A stretch of 33,781 nt of DNA, from NCBI GenBank assembly GCA_050288705.1, contig JBNKEI010000162.1, positions 1 through 33,781 on the forward strand. The letters run 5' to 3'. A program made the translations under genes and the position numbers. Positions 8,173 to 16,946 of the stretch are shown in pieces. Below the pieces are notes generated by a model. The model saw only the letters and a list, made by a program, of their open reading frames with translations. It made no database searches and had not been told where the DNA came from. Position 1 is the first letter of the stretch, and every line of letters starts with the position of its first letter. The stretch is from JBNKEI01 sp050288705. Its GTDB lineage: Bacteria > Myxococcota > Myxococcia > Myxococcales > UBA5297.

Positions 8173-9374
8173 AACTGGCCCTTTGCGGCAGCAACCGCCT
8201 TCTCGGCCGCTTGACGCAAATCTTGGGCGGCAAAGATTTTTAAATTAGACTTTTGGAGAATTTCTTTACCCTTCTCCACATGTGTACCTTCCAGGCGTAC
8301 CACCAAAGGGATTTCCAATTTAATTTCTTGGGCGGCTTCAACAATGCCTTCGGCAATCACGTCACACTTCATGATGCCGCCGAATATGTTTACTAATACC
8401 GCTTTCACATTGGGGTCAGACAGCAAAAGCTTAAAAGCCTCGCCTACTTTTTGGCGAGAAGCGCTACCGCCCACATCGAGAAAGTTTGCCGGCCGTCCCC
8501 CTACTTGTTGAATAGTATCCATGGTAGCCATGGCTAATCCCGCGCCATTAACCATGCAACCTATGTCGCCAGTGAGTGAAATATAGCTAAGATCGAATTT
8601 TCTGGCGTGTGCCTCTTTGGAATCGTCTTCGTCGGGATCACGTAAAAGCTGTAACTCGGGATGACGAAAAAGAGCATTTTCATCAAAACTCAATTTGCCA
8701 TCCAGGGCGACCACTCTTCCGTCTTGCAAAACTGCTAAGGGATTAATTTCGCATAGGGAAGCATCGGTGGAAACAAATGCCTGGTATAACCCACAGCATA
8801 ACTTTGTTAGCCACTGGGCACTATTACCAGATATCCCTAGGTGCTCAGCAAGCAGTCGCCCCTGATATGGTTGGAAACCAACCACTGGTTCGACCCACTG
8901 TTTGAATATTTTTTCCGGATGAGTAACCGCGACTTCCTCAATTTCTGTCCCCCCTTCCGCTGAAGCCATAAATACTAGGCGAGCGGCATCGCGATCTAAA
9001 GTCACTCCTAAATATAACTCTTGGGCAATGGGCAATCCTTCTTCTATGTACAGCTTGCGAACCACGCTCCCCGTCGGCCCGGTTTGAACCGTCTGCAGTC
9101 TGTGCCCCAACATTGCCCGAGCAAAAGTCTCTACTTCCTCAATGCTTCTAGCAACGCGTACCCCACGACCGCCGTCGGAATTAACAAAAATGCCCTTTCC
9201 TCTTCCTCCTGCATGGACCTGACTCTTGACAACCATCAAAAAGTTTTCGGAGTCTTTTCCAAGGTCATGCGCTGCTTGCTTAGCTTCTTCAATAGTGGTT
9301 GCCACTCTACCATTAGGAGTAGGGACACCAAATTGCCGAAAAATCTCTTTTGCTTGGTATTCGTGGATTTTCAA
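8169..9374 (-). CDS. sucC: Succinate-CoA ligase (ADP-forming type), beta subunit
   Basis: The beta subunit with an ATP-grasp domain, nucleotide binding and the Mg2+ site; about 401 residues from the TTG start at 9374, which gives the canonical N-terminus KIHEYQAKEIFRQFGVPTPN. The frame runs open further upstream to 9434, but those residues look non-coding. Other family motifs: GGRGKGIFVN, LVNIFGGIMKCDVIAEGI and the C-terminal KGKEILQKSNLKI. No strong Shine-Dalgarno precedes the TTG. It is the first gene of the minus-strand run and is divergent from the histidine-kinase-like gene at 9557. Confidence 0.95.
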   Translation of the reverse strand: MKIHEYQAKEIFRQFGVPTPNGRVATTIEEAKQAAHDLGKDSENFLMVVKSQVHAGGRGKGIFVNSDGGRGVRVARSIEEVETFARAMLGHRLQTVQTGPTGSVVRKLYIEEGLPIAQELYLGVTLDRDAARLVFMASAEGGTEIEEVAVTHPEKIFKQWVEPVVGFQPYQGRLLAEHLGISGNSAQWLTKLCCGLYQAFVSTDASLCEINPLAVLQDGRVVALDGKLSFDENALFRHPELQLLRDPDEDDSKEAHARKFDLSYISLTGDIGCMVNGAGLAMATMDTIQQVGGRPANFLDVGGSASRQKVGEAFKLLLSDPNVKAVLVNIFGGIMKCDVIAEGIVEAAQEIKLEIPLVVRLEGTHVEKGKEILQKSNLKIFAAQDLRQAAEKAVAAAKGQL

Positions 9375-9454
9375 AATTCGCCCGTACGGAAAAAAAAGCG
9401 CGCAAACCCTAACGACCAATAAAAGACAAGTCAAGATCTACCTGGCAGTTTCCG

Positions 9455-9475
9455 TGCATGGTGACTAAACATGCA
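9455..9475. promoter_or_regulatory. Inverted repeat in a divergent intergenic region
   Basis: TGCATG (9455-9460) and CATGCA (9470-9475) form a perfect 6-bp inverted repeat with a 9-bp spacer. It lies between the divergent sucC and the kinase-like gene, where an operator would be expected. No known regulator's consensus was recognised and short repeats arise by chance. Confidence 0.2.
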
Positions 9476-9556
9476 GTATTAGAAAGAATCGCGGTGCACG
9501 CAAAAAACATGCTTATGAGTAGTGTAAAGGTAGTCATGGCCAAGGGGGGTGAGACA

Positions 9557-10540
9557 ATGACCCAGGACCAAACTTTAAAGTCTGCATTGGAAACTATAGC
9601 GGAATCAGTGGTTATTTGGAGCAGTGAGGGCAAAGCAGTCTATGCCAGCCAGTCATTTCTGGACGCCTTCGATTTGCATGCCAGCGAGGTGGAAGGACGC
9701 GACCGCCGCAGCTTGGAAACTACTTGGTCTAACCGGGGAGTGATTACTCTGTCAGGTTTGCCTCATGAGGAAATAGTTACCCGAAAAGGACGGCATTTCG
9801 AACGCCACTCCACCCCGCTTCCTTATGGCGGTCAGTGTGACCAGTTTCGCGACTTGTCCTTACGAGAAGAAGCTAAAAAAACCGAAAAATTTTTGGGAAT
9901 AGTAATTCATGATCTGCGCGCACCCCTTGCAAACGTACGTAGCTACAGCAGTCTTTTGCTCGGAAGGCATCAGGTGCTCGATCCCAAAGTAAAGCGCTCG
10001 GTGGAAGTAATCACACGCAACGCCGATCGCGCATTGCGATTGCTGCAGCTTTTTTTTGATTCGGTTCGTGCACAAACAGGAGAGCTGGAAGTCGAACGCC
10101 AACCAGTGAACTTGCCTAACCTAGTGCAAGAAATTGTTACTACACTACGTCCAAATGCCGCCGAAAAAGGCGTAGAGATAAAAGTTTCTTTTCCGGAAAA
10201 CACTCTTTCCATTGCAGGAGATGGCCCCCGGTTGCGCTACGCATTGGCTGCTTTTTTGGACTTTTCTATTGCGCGATCACCACCTAACCAGGCAGTGGAA
10301 TTGCATGGCGAGCAGCAGCCTGCTCAGGTAAAGTTAAAGTTTACTGATTTCGGCCCCCTGCTCAACACTGAACAACGCCGTACAATTTTCGACCCCATCG
10401 AACAAGCGCTTCGCGAGAAGCGTCTGGGCACCGGATTCGCAGTGGCAGTAGCGCACTCGGTTGTGCAAGTTCACGGTGGCCGTGCGGAAATTGAATCCGC
10501 TCCCTCCCAGAGTTCTTTCTCCATTTTTTTTCCACGCTAA
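9557..10540 (+). CDS. PAS-histidine kinase-like protein with degenerate ATPase domain
   Basis: The start ATG 9557 is chosen because AAGGGGGGTGAG lies just upstream; an open frame from 9458 has no such support. The 327-residue product has an N-terminal PAS-like domain (TLKSALETIAESVVIWSSEG), then a HisKA dimerisation helix with the phosphoacceptor motif IVIHDLRAPLANVRS (His118), then a HATPase-like domain. The last is degenerate: the N-box asparagine is replaced (ALAAFLDFSIARSPP), the G1 box reads FTDFGPLLN and the G2 box GTGFAVAVAHSVVQVHGG lacks the usual GLGL. It has no transmembrane segments and no receiver domain. It may be a pseudokinase or phosphotransfer scaffold, or a phosphatase for a response regulator. 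It lies 167 bp upstream of glmM. Confidence 0.8.
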   Translation: MTQDQTLKSALETIAESVVIWSSEGKAVYASQSFLDAFDLHASEVEGRDRRSLETTWSNRGVITLSGLPHEEIVTRKGRHFERHSTPLPYGGQCDQFRDLSLREEAKKTEKFLGIVIHDLRAPLANVRSYSSLLLGRHQVLDPKVKRSVEVITRNADRALRLLQLFFDSVRAQTGELEVERQPVNLPNLVQEIVTTLRPNAAEKGVEIKVSFPENTLSIAGDGPRLRYALAAFLDFSIARSPPNQAVELHGEQQPAQVKLKFTDFGPLLNTEQRRTIFDPIEQALREKRLGTGFAVAVAHSVVQVHGGRAEIESAPSQSSFSIFFPR

Positions 10541-10707
10541 ATTGCCTGGCCGAGAAGCGCTACCTAGCTTGAGTTGTGCCAAAGCAGCAGACCATCACCA
10601 TATTTTATTCCCGAGTAATTCATAGTAAGACTGTTCGCAAAATCAAGCGGCGCTCTCGCCACTTGGTAGAAATATTTTTGAGTAACAACTACCTGAGGGA
10701 TTACTAA

Positions 10708-12111
10708 ATGGTTCGACCGAGCAACGCCCAAGCAGAACGTAAGCTATTTGGAACTGACGGTATACGCGGGGTAGCCAATGTATATCCAATGACTACCGAA
10801 GTTGCCATGCAAGTCGGACGAGCAGTGGCCTACCTTATTCGCAATGGGTCACATCGTCACCGAGTGGTAATAGGAAAAGACACCCGTATTTCCGGGTACA
10901 TGTTAGAGACTGCGCTAGCTGCGGGAATCTGTTCTATGGGAGTCGACGTACTTTTAGTTGGACCATTACCAACTCCAGGAATTGCTTTCATTACCCAATC
11001 TATGCGTGCGGATGCCGGGGCAGTAATTAGCGCCTCGCATAATCCTTATCAAGACAATGGCATCAAGTTTTTCGGAGCCGATGGTTTTAAATTGCCCGAC
11101 GAAATGGAAGCAAACATCGAGCAGCTTATGCTCAGCAATTCCATTGACCATTTACGTCCAACCGCTACCAAAGTGGGGAAAGCTACTCGCATAGACGATG
11201 CTACCGGACGCTACATTGTATTTTTGAAAAATTCTTTTCCTAAAGAGCTCACTTTGGATGGACTTACCATGGTGGTGGATTGCGCTCATGGGGCAGCCTA
11301 CAAAACCGCTCCCGCAGTTTTTGAAGAACTGGGCGCGCGAGTTATCTCCATAGGAACCGAGCCCAATGGAACCAATATCAATGCTCAGTGTGGCGCGCTT
11401 TTCCCAGAAAATCTGGCCCAAAAAGTAGTAGAGCATAATGCGCAGATAGGTATTGCTCTGGATGGTGATGCCGACCGGGTCATTGTGGTAGACGAGAAAG
11501 GCGAAATCGTCGATGGAGACGCCATAATGGCTATTTGTGCGCGCGATCTTTTGGAACAAAACCGATTAGTCAAAAACACGGTAGTGGCCACCGTAATGAG
11601 TAATCAAGGACTAGAAGTCGCACTTTCTCAGATAGGAGCCAAATTAGTACGCACCAAAGTTGGAGACCGTTATGTGGTGGAAGAAATGCGTAAACATGGT
11701 TACAACTTTGGCGGCGAGCAAAGCGGCCACCTTTTGTTTCTCGATAATGCTACAACTGGTGATGGAATAATTGCCGCTTTAGAATTGCTAGCAATTATGC
11801 AAAAATTACAAAAACCGCTTTCCGAGATTAAGTCTTTTTTCCAGCCATTGCCACAAACGCAAGTTAGTTTACCTATTCGCTGTAGAAGAGAATTAAACGA
11901 GCTTCCAGGAGTAAAAAAAGCCATAAAAAACGCTGAACAAAAATTGGGACAAACCGGAAGAGTGTTGGTACGGTTTTCGGGAACAGAATTAAAAGTTCGC
12001 GTACTGGTGGAAGGTCCAGATCAAGAGGAAAATGATACTCTGGCTAGTGACATAGTTTCCGAGTTAAACCTAGTTTTAGGAGAAACAGTAGAAATCTCGG
12101 AAGCCGTATAA
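10708..12111 (+). CDS. glmM: Phosphoglucosamine mutase
   Basis: Converts glucosamine-6-phosphate to glucosamine-1-phosphate for UDP-GlcNAc, peptidoglycan and lipopolysaccharide synthesis. The protein has 467 residues; the active phosphoserine is Ser110 in ISASHNPYQDNG, the Mg2+ loop is DGDADR, the sugar-specificity loop is GGEQSGH, and the C-terminal phosphate-binding loop is RFSGTELKVRV. The N-terminus KLFGTDGIRGVANVYPMT is diagnostic. TGAGGGA precedes ATG 10708. The N-terminus has about ten residues more than the shortest family members. In many deltaproteobacteria glmM leads directly into pdxJ/acpS; here an FkbM gene separates them. Confidence 0.97.
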   Translation: MVRPSNAQAERKLFGTDGIRGVANVYPMTTEVAMQVGRAVAYLIRNGSHRHRVVIGKDTRISGYMLETALAAGICSMGVDVLLVGPLPTPGIAFITQSMRADAGAVISASHNPYQDNGIKFFGADGFKLPDEMEANIEQLMLSNSIDHLRPTATKVGKATRIDDATGRYIVFLKNSFPKELTLDGLTMVVDCAHGAAYKTAPAVFEELGARVISIGTEPNGTNINAQCGALFPENLAQKVVEHNAQIGIALDGDADRVIVVDEKGEIVDGDAIMAICARDLLEQNRLVKNTVVATVMSNQGLEVALSQIGAKLVRTKVGDRYVVEEMRKHGYNFGGEQSGHLLFLDNATTGDGIIAALELLAIMQKLQKPLSEIKSFFQPLPQTQVSLPIRCRRELNELPGVKKAIKNAEQKLGQTGRVLVRFSGTELKVRVLVEGPDQEENDTLASDIVSELNLVLGETVEISEAV

Positions 12112-12134
12112 TTATATAAATTAAGAACCGATCA

Positions 12135-12158
12135 GGCGGCAGTGGGCTGTATGCCGCC
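12135..12158. terminator. Hairpin after glmM
   Basis: GGCGGCA (12135-12141) and TGCCGCC (12152-12158) form a 7-bp GC-rich stem with a 10-base loop, 24 bp after the glmM stop. There is no T-run behind it, so it may be a weak or Rho-assisted terminator or an mRNA-stabilising hairpin. Confidence 0.35.
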
Positions 12159-12337
12159 ATCTGGATACATGAATTATTCAGCATACCAGCAATAGCTATA
12201 GCACGATGCATGTAAATGTAAAAAAAGATGCTCGGCAATACCTTGCTTTCTTGCCTGGCTTTAAGATAGTGAGTGAAATTATCACCGACCATTGAGGGTC
12301 GAACCACTTACCTGAACTAAGTAGGTCATAACTACCC

Positions 12338-13138
12338 ATGGAACTCTTTAGGCGTATATTTCGAAATATCCTGGGACCATCTAGCAAAACATACCGTTTT
12401 GGAGCTGGATTTTTAGATTTTTTATCGATAGTAAAAAAAGAAAACATTGAAACCTGGCGCGCATTACGAGAGTTGCAAACACCAAATAAAAATCTCCCGG
12501 CGCAGATTCCAATTACGCTCAAAAGCCTTAAACACCCTATTATTGTTCGGCCTGGAACGGCTGATATTCCTGTAATTATAAATAACATCTTTCGAGAAGA
12601 ATATGGTAACTTCGCAATTGATTACAAGCCTTCCTGGATGGTTGATGCAGGCGCTTATATTGGTGATACATCTGCATATTTTCTTTCGCGATTTCAAAAT
12701 CTCAAGCTTATTGCTCTGGAGCCTAACCCAGCCACATTCGAGTTGGCAGTAGCTAATTTGAAAATGTATGGCGAAAGAGCAATAGTGTTGAACAGTGGTT
12801 TATGGTTTGAAGATGGCAAGGGGAAAATATGTGGAAATTTCACAAGCGCTTCTATTCAAGATCAAGGCTTGGAAACAAACTTGGTCGGAGTGCCGTCCTT
12901 ATTGAAACAATTCTCAATTCCTAAAATAGACATCTTAAAGATGGACATTGAAGGTGCCGAGAAACACATTTTTATGAAAAATCACGAGCAGTGGATTAAT
13001 CGAATTCGTCTTTTAATTATTGAACTGCATGGCAAAGATATTAAGCAAATTGTTTTCCGAGTGCTTAAACGTAATCAGTTCAGAATTCAACAGTATCGGA
13101 ATCTATGGTACTGCACTGCACGGCACACAAGTTGCTAA
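12338..13138 (+). CDS. FkbM-family SAM-dependent methyltransferase
   Basis: A 266-residue methyltransferase. The SAM-binding motif I is WMVDAGAYIGDTSAYF, followed by LIALEPNPATFELAVANLK (acidic ribose-binding residue at the end of strand 2). The FkbM signature is IDILKMDIEGAEKHIF. FkbM proteins O-methylate sugars or small molecules and are common in surface polysaccharide clusters. No glycosyltransferase is adjacent, although a GT cluster starts 3 kb downstream. The gene and its 200-bp flanks are clearly more AT-rich than glmM and pdxJ, and it interrupts a commonly conserved housekeeping order, so horizontal acquisition is likely. TAGGT upstream is a weak ribosome binding site. Confidence 0.85.
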   Translation: MELFRRIFRNILGPSSKTYRFGAGFLDFLSIVKKENIETWRALRELQTPNKNLPAQIPITLKSLKHPIIVRPGTADIPVIINNIFREEYGNFAIDYKPSWMVDAGAYIGDTSAYFLSRFQNLKLIALEPNPATFELAVANLKMYGERAIVLNSGLWFEDGKGKICGNFTSASIQDQGLETNLVGVPSLLKQFSIPKIDILKMDIEGAEKHIFMKNHEQWINRIRLLIIELHGKDIKQIVFRVLKRNQFRIQQYRNLWYCTARHTSC

Positions 13139-13323
13139 TTGCAAAGGCTCTCTGGTAGTTCGATTGTTCATACAAAGGCAACTGAACTCTCCAATGCTGT
13201 ATCAGATTGAATTCTACGTACGTGTGTATCATAACAGAGAAGAAATGCATCCTGGATAGCAAGAGTTACCTGATTCTAGACAACAGGAGAAGCTGCAGAA
13301 GCTGCAGAAGCCTCGGAAGCCAT

Positions 13324-14052
13324 ATGAGCACTCGACTAGGAGTAAAAATCGATCAGGTGGCAGCGCTGCGACAAGCGCGAAAAGACAGTCACCCTGATCC
13401 GGTTGCCGCTGCTATGCTGGCAGAAATTGCCGGCGCCAGATCGATTACTTTGCATCTACGGCAGGACCGACGTCACGTTCAAGACCGTGATCTACGAGTT
13501 CTTCGAGATACAGTGAAAACTGTGCTCAACTTGGAAATGGCGGCCACTACCGAAATGGTAAAGACCGCCTTTAATACCAGGCCAGAAAGAGCCACGCTGG
13601 TTCCCGAACGCATAGAAGAGCTAACAACCGAAGGTGGGCTTGACATTCTAAGCCAAAAAGACGCTCTGCGCTCAGTAATCAGAACCTTGCGCGATGCCCA
13701 AATTCAGACCTGCATATTTATCGATCCCGATCTCGACCAAGTGAAGGCTGCTCACCGGGTTGATGCTCAGGTAGTGGAATTACATGCTGGTCGCTACACT
13801 AGTTTGCCAAATGGCGACGAACAGTCGCAAGAAATTGCGCGTCTTATTGACTGCGCCAAGGCCGCTAACAAGTTAGGCATGAAAGTAGCTGTCGGTCATG
13901 GGTTAAACTACGAAAATGTAATTCCTCTGGCTAGTGTCACTGAAATCAGCGAACTGATAATAGGTCACGCCATTATTTCTCGCGCGGTATTGGTAGGAAT
14001 AGAAAGCGCGGTTCACCATATGGTGGATATAATTCGAGCGGCCAAAAACTAA
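13324..14052 (+). CDS. pdxJ: Pyridoxine 5'-phosphate synthase
   Basis: Condenses 1-deoxyxylulose-5-phosphate with 3-amino-2-oxopropyl phosphate to pyridoxine 5'-phosphate (DXP-dependent vitamin B6 route). The ATG at 13324 gives the canonical N-terminus MSTRLGVKIDQVAALRQAR and a 242-residue protein; the frame is open from 13207 but that part looks non-coding. Motifs: SITLHLRQDRRHVQDRDL, LNLEMAATTEM, ATLVPERIEELTTEGGLD and VAVGHGLNYENV. GGAAG lies just before the ATG. Just upstream is a short tandem repeat of the 9-mer GAAGCTGCA (about 13289-13310). It overlaps the next gene by one base. Confidence 0.95.
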   Translation: MSTRLGVKIDQVAALRQARKDSHPDPVAAAMLAEIAGARSITLHLRQDRRHVQDRDLRVLRDTVKTVLNLEMAATTEMVKTAFNTRPERATLVPERIEELTTEGGLDILSQKDALRSVIRTLRDAQIQTCIFIDPDLDQVKAAHRVDAQVVELHAGRYTSLPNGDEQSQEIARLIDCAKAANKLGMKVAVGHGLNYENVIPLASVTEISELIIGHAIISRAVLVGIESAVHHMVDIIRAAKN

Positions 14053-15626
14053 TGCCAGCATCTTGTTTTGGGGGAAAAGTGAAGATTAGCTCGCCTACGC
14101 GCATTGTAAACTCAGAAGAAATGCGCATTTTGGACCAGATTACTTCTCAAGAATTTGCAATTCCTGAGCGGGTACTAATGGAAAACGCTGGCCAAGGCGT
14201 TGCCAAGGAAGCCCGTAAACTCATACGGCCCGGACACCGATTTTTTGTTGTTTGCGGACCAGGCAACAATGGGGGCGATGGTTTAGTAGCGGCTCGTCAC
14301 CTGGCTAATGCCGGACTATCCGTTGAAGTAATGCTATTGACCGACCAGCTTAAAGGAGATGCTTTGGCCAACGCCCAGGCCTATCGCAAAATGGGAGGTG
14401 CTCTTCATCTTTTCGACCCTCATAAACGCCTCTTAGCTGGGCGCAACGATGTGATTATCGACGCGCTGTTTGGAATTGGACTGCGTCGAGCCCCAGATGA
14501 AATGAGCGCCAACGTTATTGATGCCATACGCGTATCCAAAGAACTAGGAGCCAAGGTACTTGCAGTAGACATTCCCTCGGGACTAGATAGTGATTCAGGG
14601 CGTCCCTTTGCACCCTGCGTAGAGGCGGATGTTACCGTTACCTTTGGCTACTTAAAACGGGGTTTGGTTTTAGAACCCGGAGCTGGCCTAGCAGGTAAGG
14701 TTGTGATTGCCGACATATCTATTCCTCGACTTGCCGAAACCAAATTAGTTTCTTCGCCAATTTTTCTTCTACGAGAAGATGAAATTCGTTCCATTTTGCC
14801 TCAAAGAGACGCCACTGCCCACAAAGGTAATTTTGGTCACATATTGGTGCTGGCAGGTTCGCCCGGAAAGACCGGGGCAGCGGCAATGACCTGCTCTGCT
14901 GCTCTACGTGGCGGCGCCGGATTGGTAACCTTAGCGGCTAGAGAAAGAGACTGTGCCTGCGCTCAGGCATTTTCCCCAGAAATTATGTGTCTTCATCTAT
15001 CGGGAGAAGGTCCGCTTACTATGGACGATTTTCCTGCGCTGGAACAAGCGTGCAAAGGCAAAAGCGCTTTTGCCGCAGGTCCGGGCCTTTTTTGCGGCCC
15101 ACAGACCGGAGAACTTTTGGGGCAACTACTGCAAGCCACTAAAATCCCCGTTGTTTTAGATGCCGATGCACTCAACTCTATATCTTCCTGCCCAGAACGG
15201 TTGAAGGTTTCTGGCAGCCGAGTAATTATTACTCCCCATCCAGGAGAAATGGGACGTCTGGCAGGAATATCTACTGAGCAAGTCAATCGCGATCGCTTAG
15301 GAGTAGCCCGCAGTTTTGCAGCACAGTACAACGTAGTAGTGGTTCTTAAAGGAGCACGCACCATTGTAGCTGAGCCCAACGGAGCTACTGCTATTAATCC
15401 AACCGGAAACCCAGGAATGGCTACTGCTGGAAGCGGCGACGTTCTAACCGGATTATGTGCTTCGTTAGTTGCCCAAGGCATTACTTTGGGTAGTGCTGCT
15501 TGTGCCGCAGCGTATGTTCATGGATGCGCCGGAGACCGTATGCGTGCTAAGCGAGGGCAAATGGGCTTGGTAGCAACTGATTTGCTGAAAGGCATAACCA
15601 AAGTATGGGCATCTTGGGGAATATGA
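14052..15626 (+). CDS. nnrD: Bifunctional NAD(P)H-hydrate epimerase / ADP-dependent dehydratase
   Basis: Repairs hydrated NAD(P)H. The N-terminal YjeF domain (about 15-225) contains MENAGQGVAKEA, CGPGNNGGDGLVAARHL and VLAVDIPSGLDSDSG and epimerises NAD(P)HX. The C-terminal ribokinase-like domain (about 240-520) contains HKGNFGHILVLAGSPGKTGA, ITPHPGEMGRL and NPGMATAGSGDVLTG and dehydrates S-NAD(P)HX using ADP. The 524-residue fused form is common in bacteria. ATG 14052 overlaps the pdxJ stop; an alternative GTG at 14079 has GGGGG just upstream and would remove nine unusual residues. The acpS gene that often lies between pdxJ and nnrD in related clusters is absent. Confidence 0.95.
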   Translation: MPASCFGGKVKISSPTRIVNSEEMRILDQITSQEFAIPERVLMENAGQGVAKEARKLIRPGHRFFVVCGPGNNGGDGLVAARHLANAGLSVEVMLLTDQLKGDALANAQAYRKMGGALHLFDPHKRLLAGRNDVIIDALFGIGLRRAPDEMSANVIDAIRVSKELGAKVLAVDIPSGLDSDSGRPFAPCVEADVTVTFGYLKRGLVLEPGAGLAGKVVIADISIPRLAETKLVSSPIFLLREDEIRSILPQRDATAHKGNFGHILVLAGSPGKTGAAAMTCSAALRGGAGLVTLAARERDCACAQAFSPEIMCLHLSGEGPLTMDDFPALEQACKGKSAFAAGPGLFCGPQTGELLGQLLQATKIPVVLDADALNSISSCPERLKVSGSRVIITPHPGEMGRLAGISTEQVNRDRLGVARSFAAQYNVVVVLKGARTIVAEPNGATAINPTGNPGMATAGSGDVLTGLCASLVAQGITLGSAACAAAYVHGCAGDRMRAKRGQMGLVATDLLKGITKVWASWGI

Positions 15627-16129
15627 GCGCAGCAAAAAAAATATCCATTCGCTCTGCTTCCGCCATGCATCGATTAGGAAAATGCCTGGGCCAATTTCTT
15701 CGGCCAGGTGATTTTCTGGGTCTGCAAGGCCCGCTAGGCGCAGGAAAAACTGTGCTGGTGCGTGGCATTGCCCAAGGTGCGCAAGTGAATCCCCAAGAGG
15801 TGGCCAGTCCTAGCTACGCCATTGTTTACCCCTATCAGGGCAGGATTCTTATCCATCATGCCGACTTGTATCGTGTGGAGGAAGAAGAAGAGCTCTATTC
15901 CACTGGTTTTTATGACCTATTGGGTGGCGAAAGTGCGGTAATCGTCGAATGGATAGACCGTGTTCCTCAAGCCATGCCCTCGGAAGGAGTGTTATTGACT
16001 ATTGAAAGACTGAAGCGCGGGCGCAGAGTAATTTTTGCCCCGCAAGGCGCACGTGCCGAGCAACTGGTGGAACAAGTTTTAGAAGTTTTTCGAGATCAAG
16101 AAACTCAACGCTCAGAATCGAAAAACTGA
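15623..16129 (+). CDS. tsaE: tRNA threonylcarbamoyladenosine biosynthesis ATPase TsaE
   Basis: P-loop ATPase that works with TsaB-TsaD to make t6A37 on ANN-reading tRNAs. Walker A is GPLGAGKT; other family motifs are ASPSYAIVYPY, HHADLYRVEEEEEL and VIVEWIDR (Walker B region). ATG 15623 overlaps the stop of the upstream gene as ATGA with TGGGGA in front, so it is preferred over the in-frame ATG at 15605. The 168-residue product is near the usual size. It is the last gene of the pdxJ-nnrDE-tsaE operon. Confidence 0.95.
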   Translation: MSAAKKISIRSASAMHRLGKCLGQFLRPGDFLGLQGPLGAGKTVLVRGIAQGAQVNPQEVASPSYAIVYPYQGRILIHHADLYRVEEEEELYSTGFYDLLGGESAVIVEWIDRVPQAMPSEGVLLTIERLKRGRRVIFAPQGARAEQLVEQVLEVFRDQETQRSESKN

Positions 16130-16196
16130 TATTTATTTCGGATTAAGCGAATAACTATACATTTTTACCTGAAAAAGCATCCAGAAAGAGCATCCA

Positions 16197-16946
16197 ATGA
16201 AGATTCTGGTAATTGTACCGGCTTATAACGAAGAAAAAAATCTTCCCGAATTACTGCGCAAACTTAGTAGATATTGCCCAACAGCAGATGTTTGCGTGGT
16301 TGACGATAGTTCTCTCGATGATACAGCCAAGATTGCTTCGGAACATGGCGCCTTGGTGCTCCGCTTACCCTGTAATTTGGGAATTGGCGGAGCGGTGCAA
16401 ACTGGCTATCTTTGGGCTAAAGAGCATAATTATGATGTTGCGGTTCAAATTGATGGAGACGGACAACACGATCCCTGTTCGTTGGAAGCAGTTATTAGAC
16501 CAATTACCAAAGATGAAGCTGATTTGGTGGTTGGATCGCGTTTTTTGCAGGGGAGAGGTTTTCGCTCCACCGCAGTACGCCGCATAGGAATTCGCTATTT
16601 GCGCTGGTTTCTGAGAACTCGTTGCAAAATTTCGGTCACTGACCCCACATCAGGTTATCGCGCAGCCAATAGACAAGCTATTCACTTCTTTGCCAATTAT
16701 TACCCTTCTGACTTCCCCGAGCCAGAAACCATTGCCCTATGCCAAAGACAAGGTTTACGTGTTCGCGAGGTTGCTGTTCGCATGGAAATTCGTCGACACG
16801 GTAAGAGCTCAATAAATTTGTTTCGTTCGGTTCTTTATTTTTTAAAATTGACGGCTGCATTACTACTTCTTCCTTCCTGCTCAGCTTTAGGTTATAAGCC
16901 CAGGGATGTTAAGTCATCAGAACAAAACAACGAGGTTTGTATTTGA
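16197..16946 (+). CDS. Family 2 glycosyltransferase (dolichyl/undecaprenyl-phosphate type)
   Basis: A 249-residue GT2 enzyme. Residues VIVPAYNEEKNLPELL open the GT-A domain, VVDDSSLDDT contains the nucleotide-binding aspartates and VQIDGDGQHDP is the DxD-like motif; SGYRAANRQAI follows. It resembles DPM1-type enzymes that charge a polyprenyl phosphate with a sugar. The C-terminus has one hydrophobic stretch (SVLYFLKLTAALLLLPSC) that may anchor it. It is followed with a four-base overlap by a DUF2304 protein and then by a GT39-like membrane transferase, a usual trio for making and using a lipid-linked sugar donor. Confidence 0.9.
   Translation: MKILVIVPAYNEEKNLPELLRKLSRYCPTADVCVVDDSSLDDTAKIASEHGALVLRLPCNLGIGGAVQTGYLWAKEHNYDVAVQIDGDGQHDPCSLEAVIRPITKDEADLVVGSRFLQGRGFRSTAVRRIGIRYLRWFLRTRCKISVTDPTSGYRAANRQAIHFFANYYPSDFPEPETIALCQRQGLRVREVAVRMEIRRHGKSSINLFRSVLYFLKLTAALLLLPSCSALGYKPRDVKSSEQNNEVCI

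Noticed and set aside
13289..13310. Tandem GAAGCTGCA repeat before pdxJ as a regulatory or phase-variable tract
   Set aside because: Only about two and a half units, with no clear effect on spacing of the ribosome binding site.
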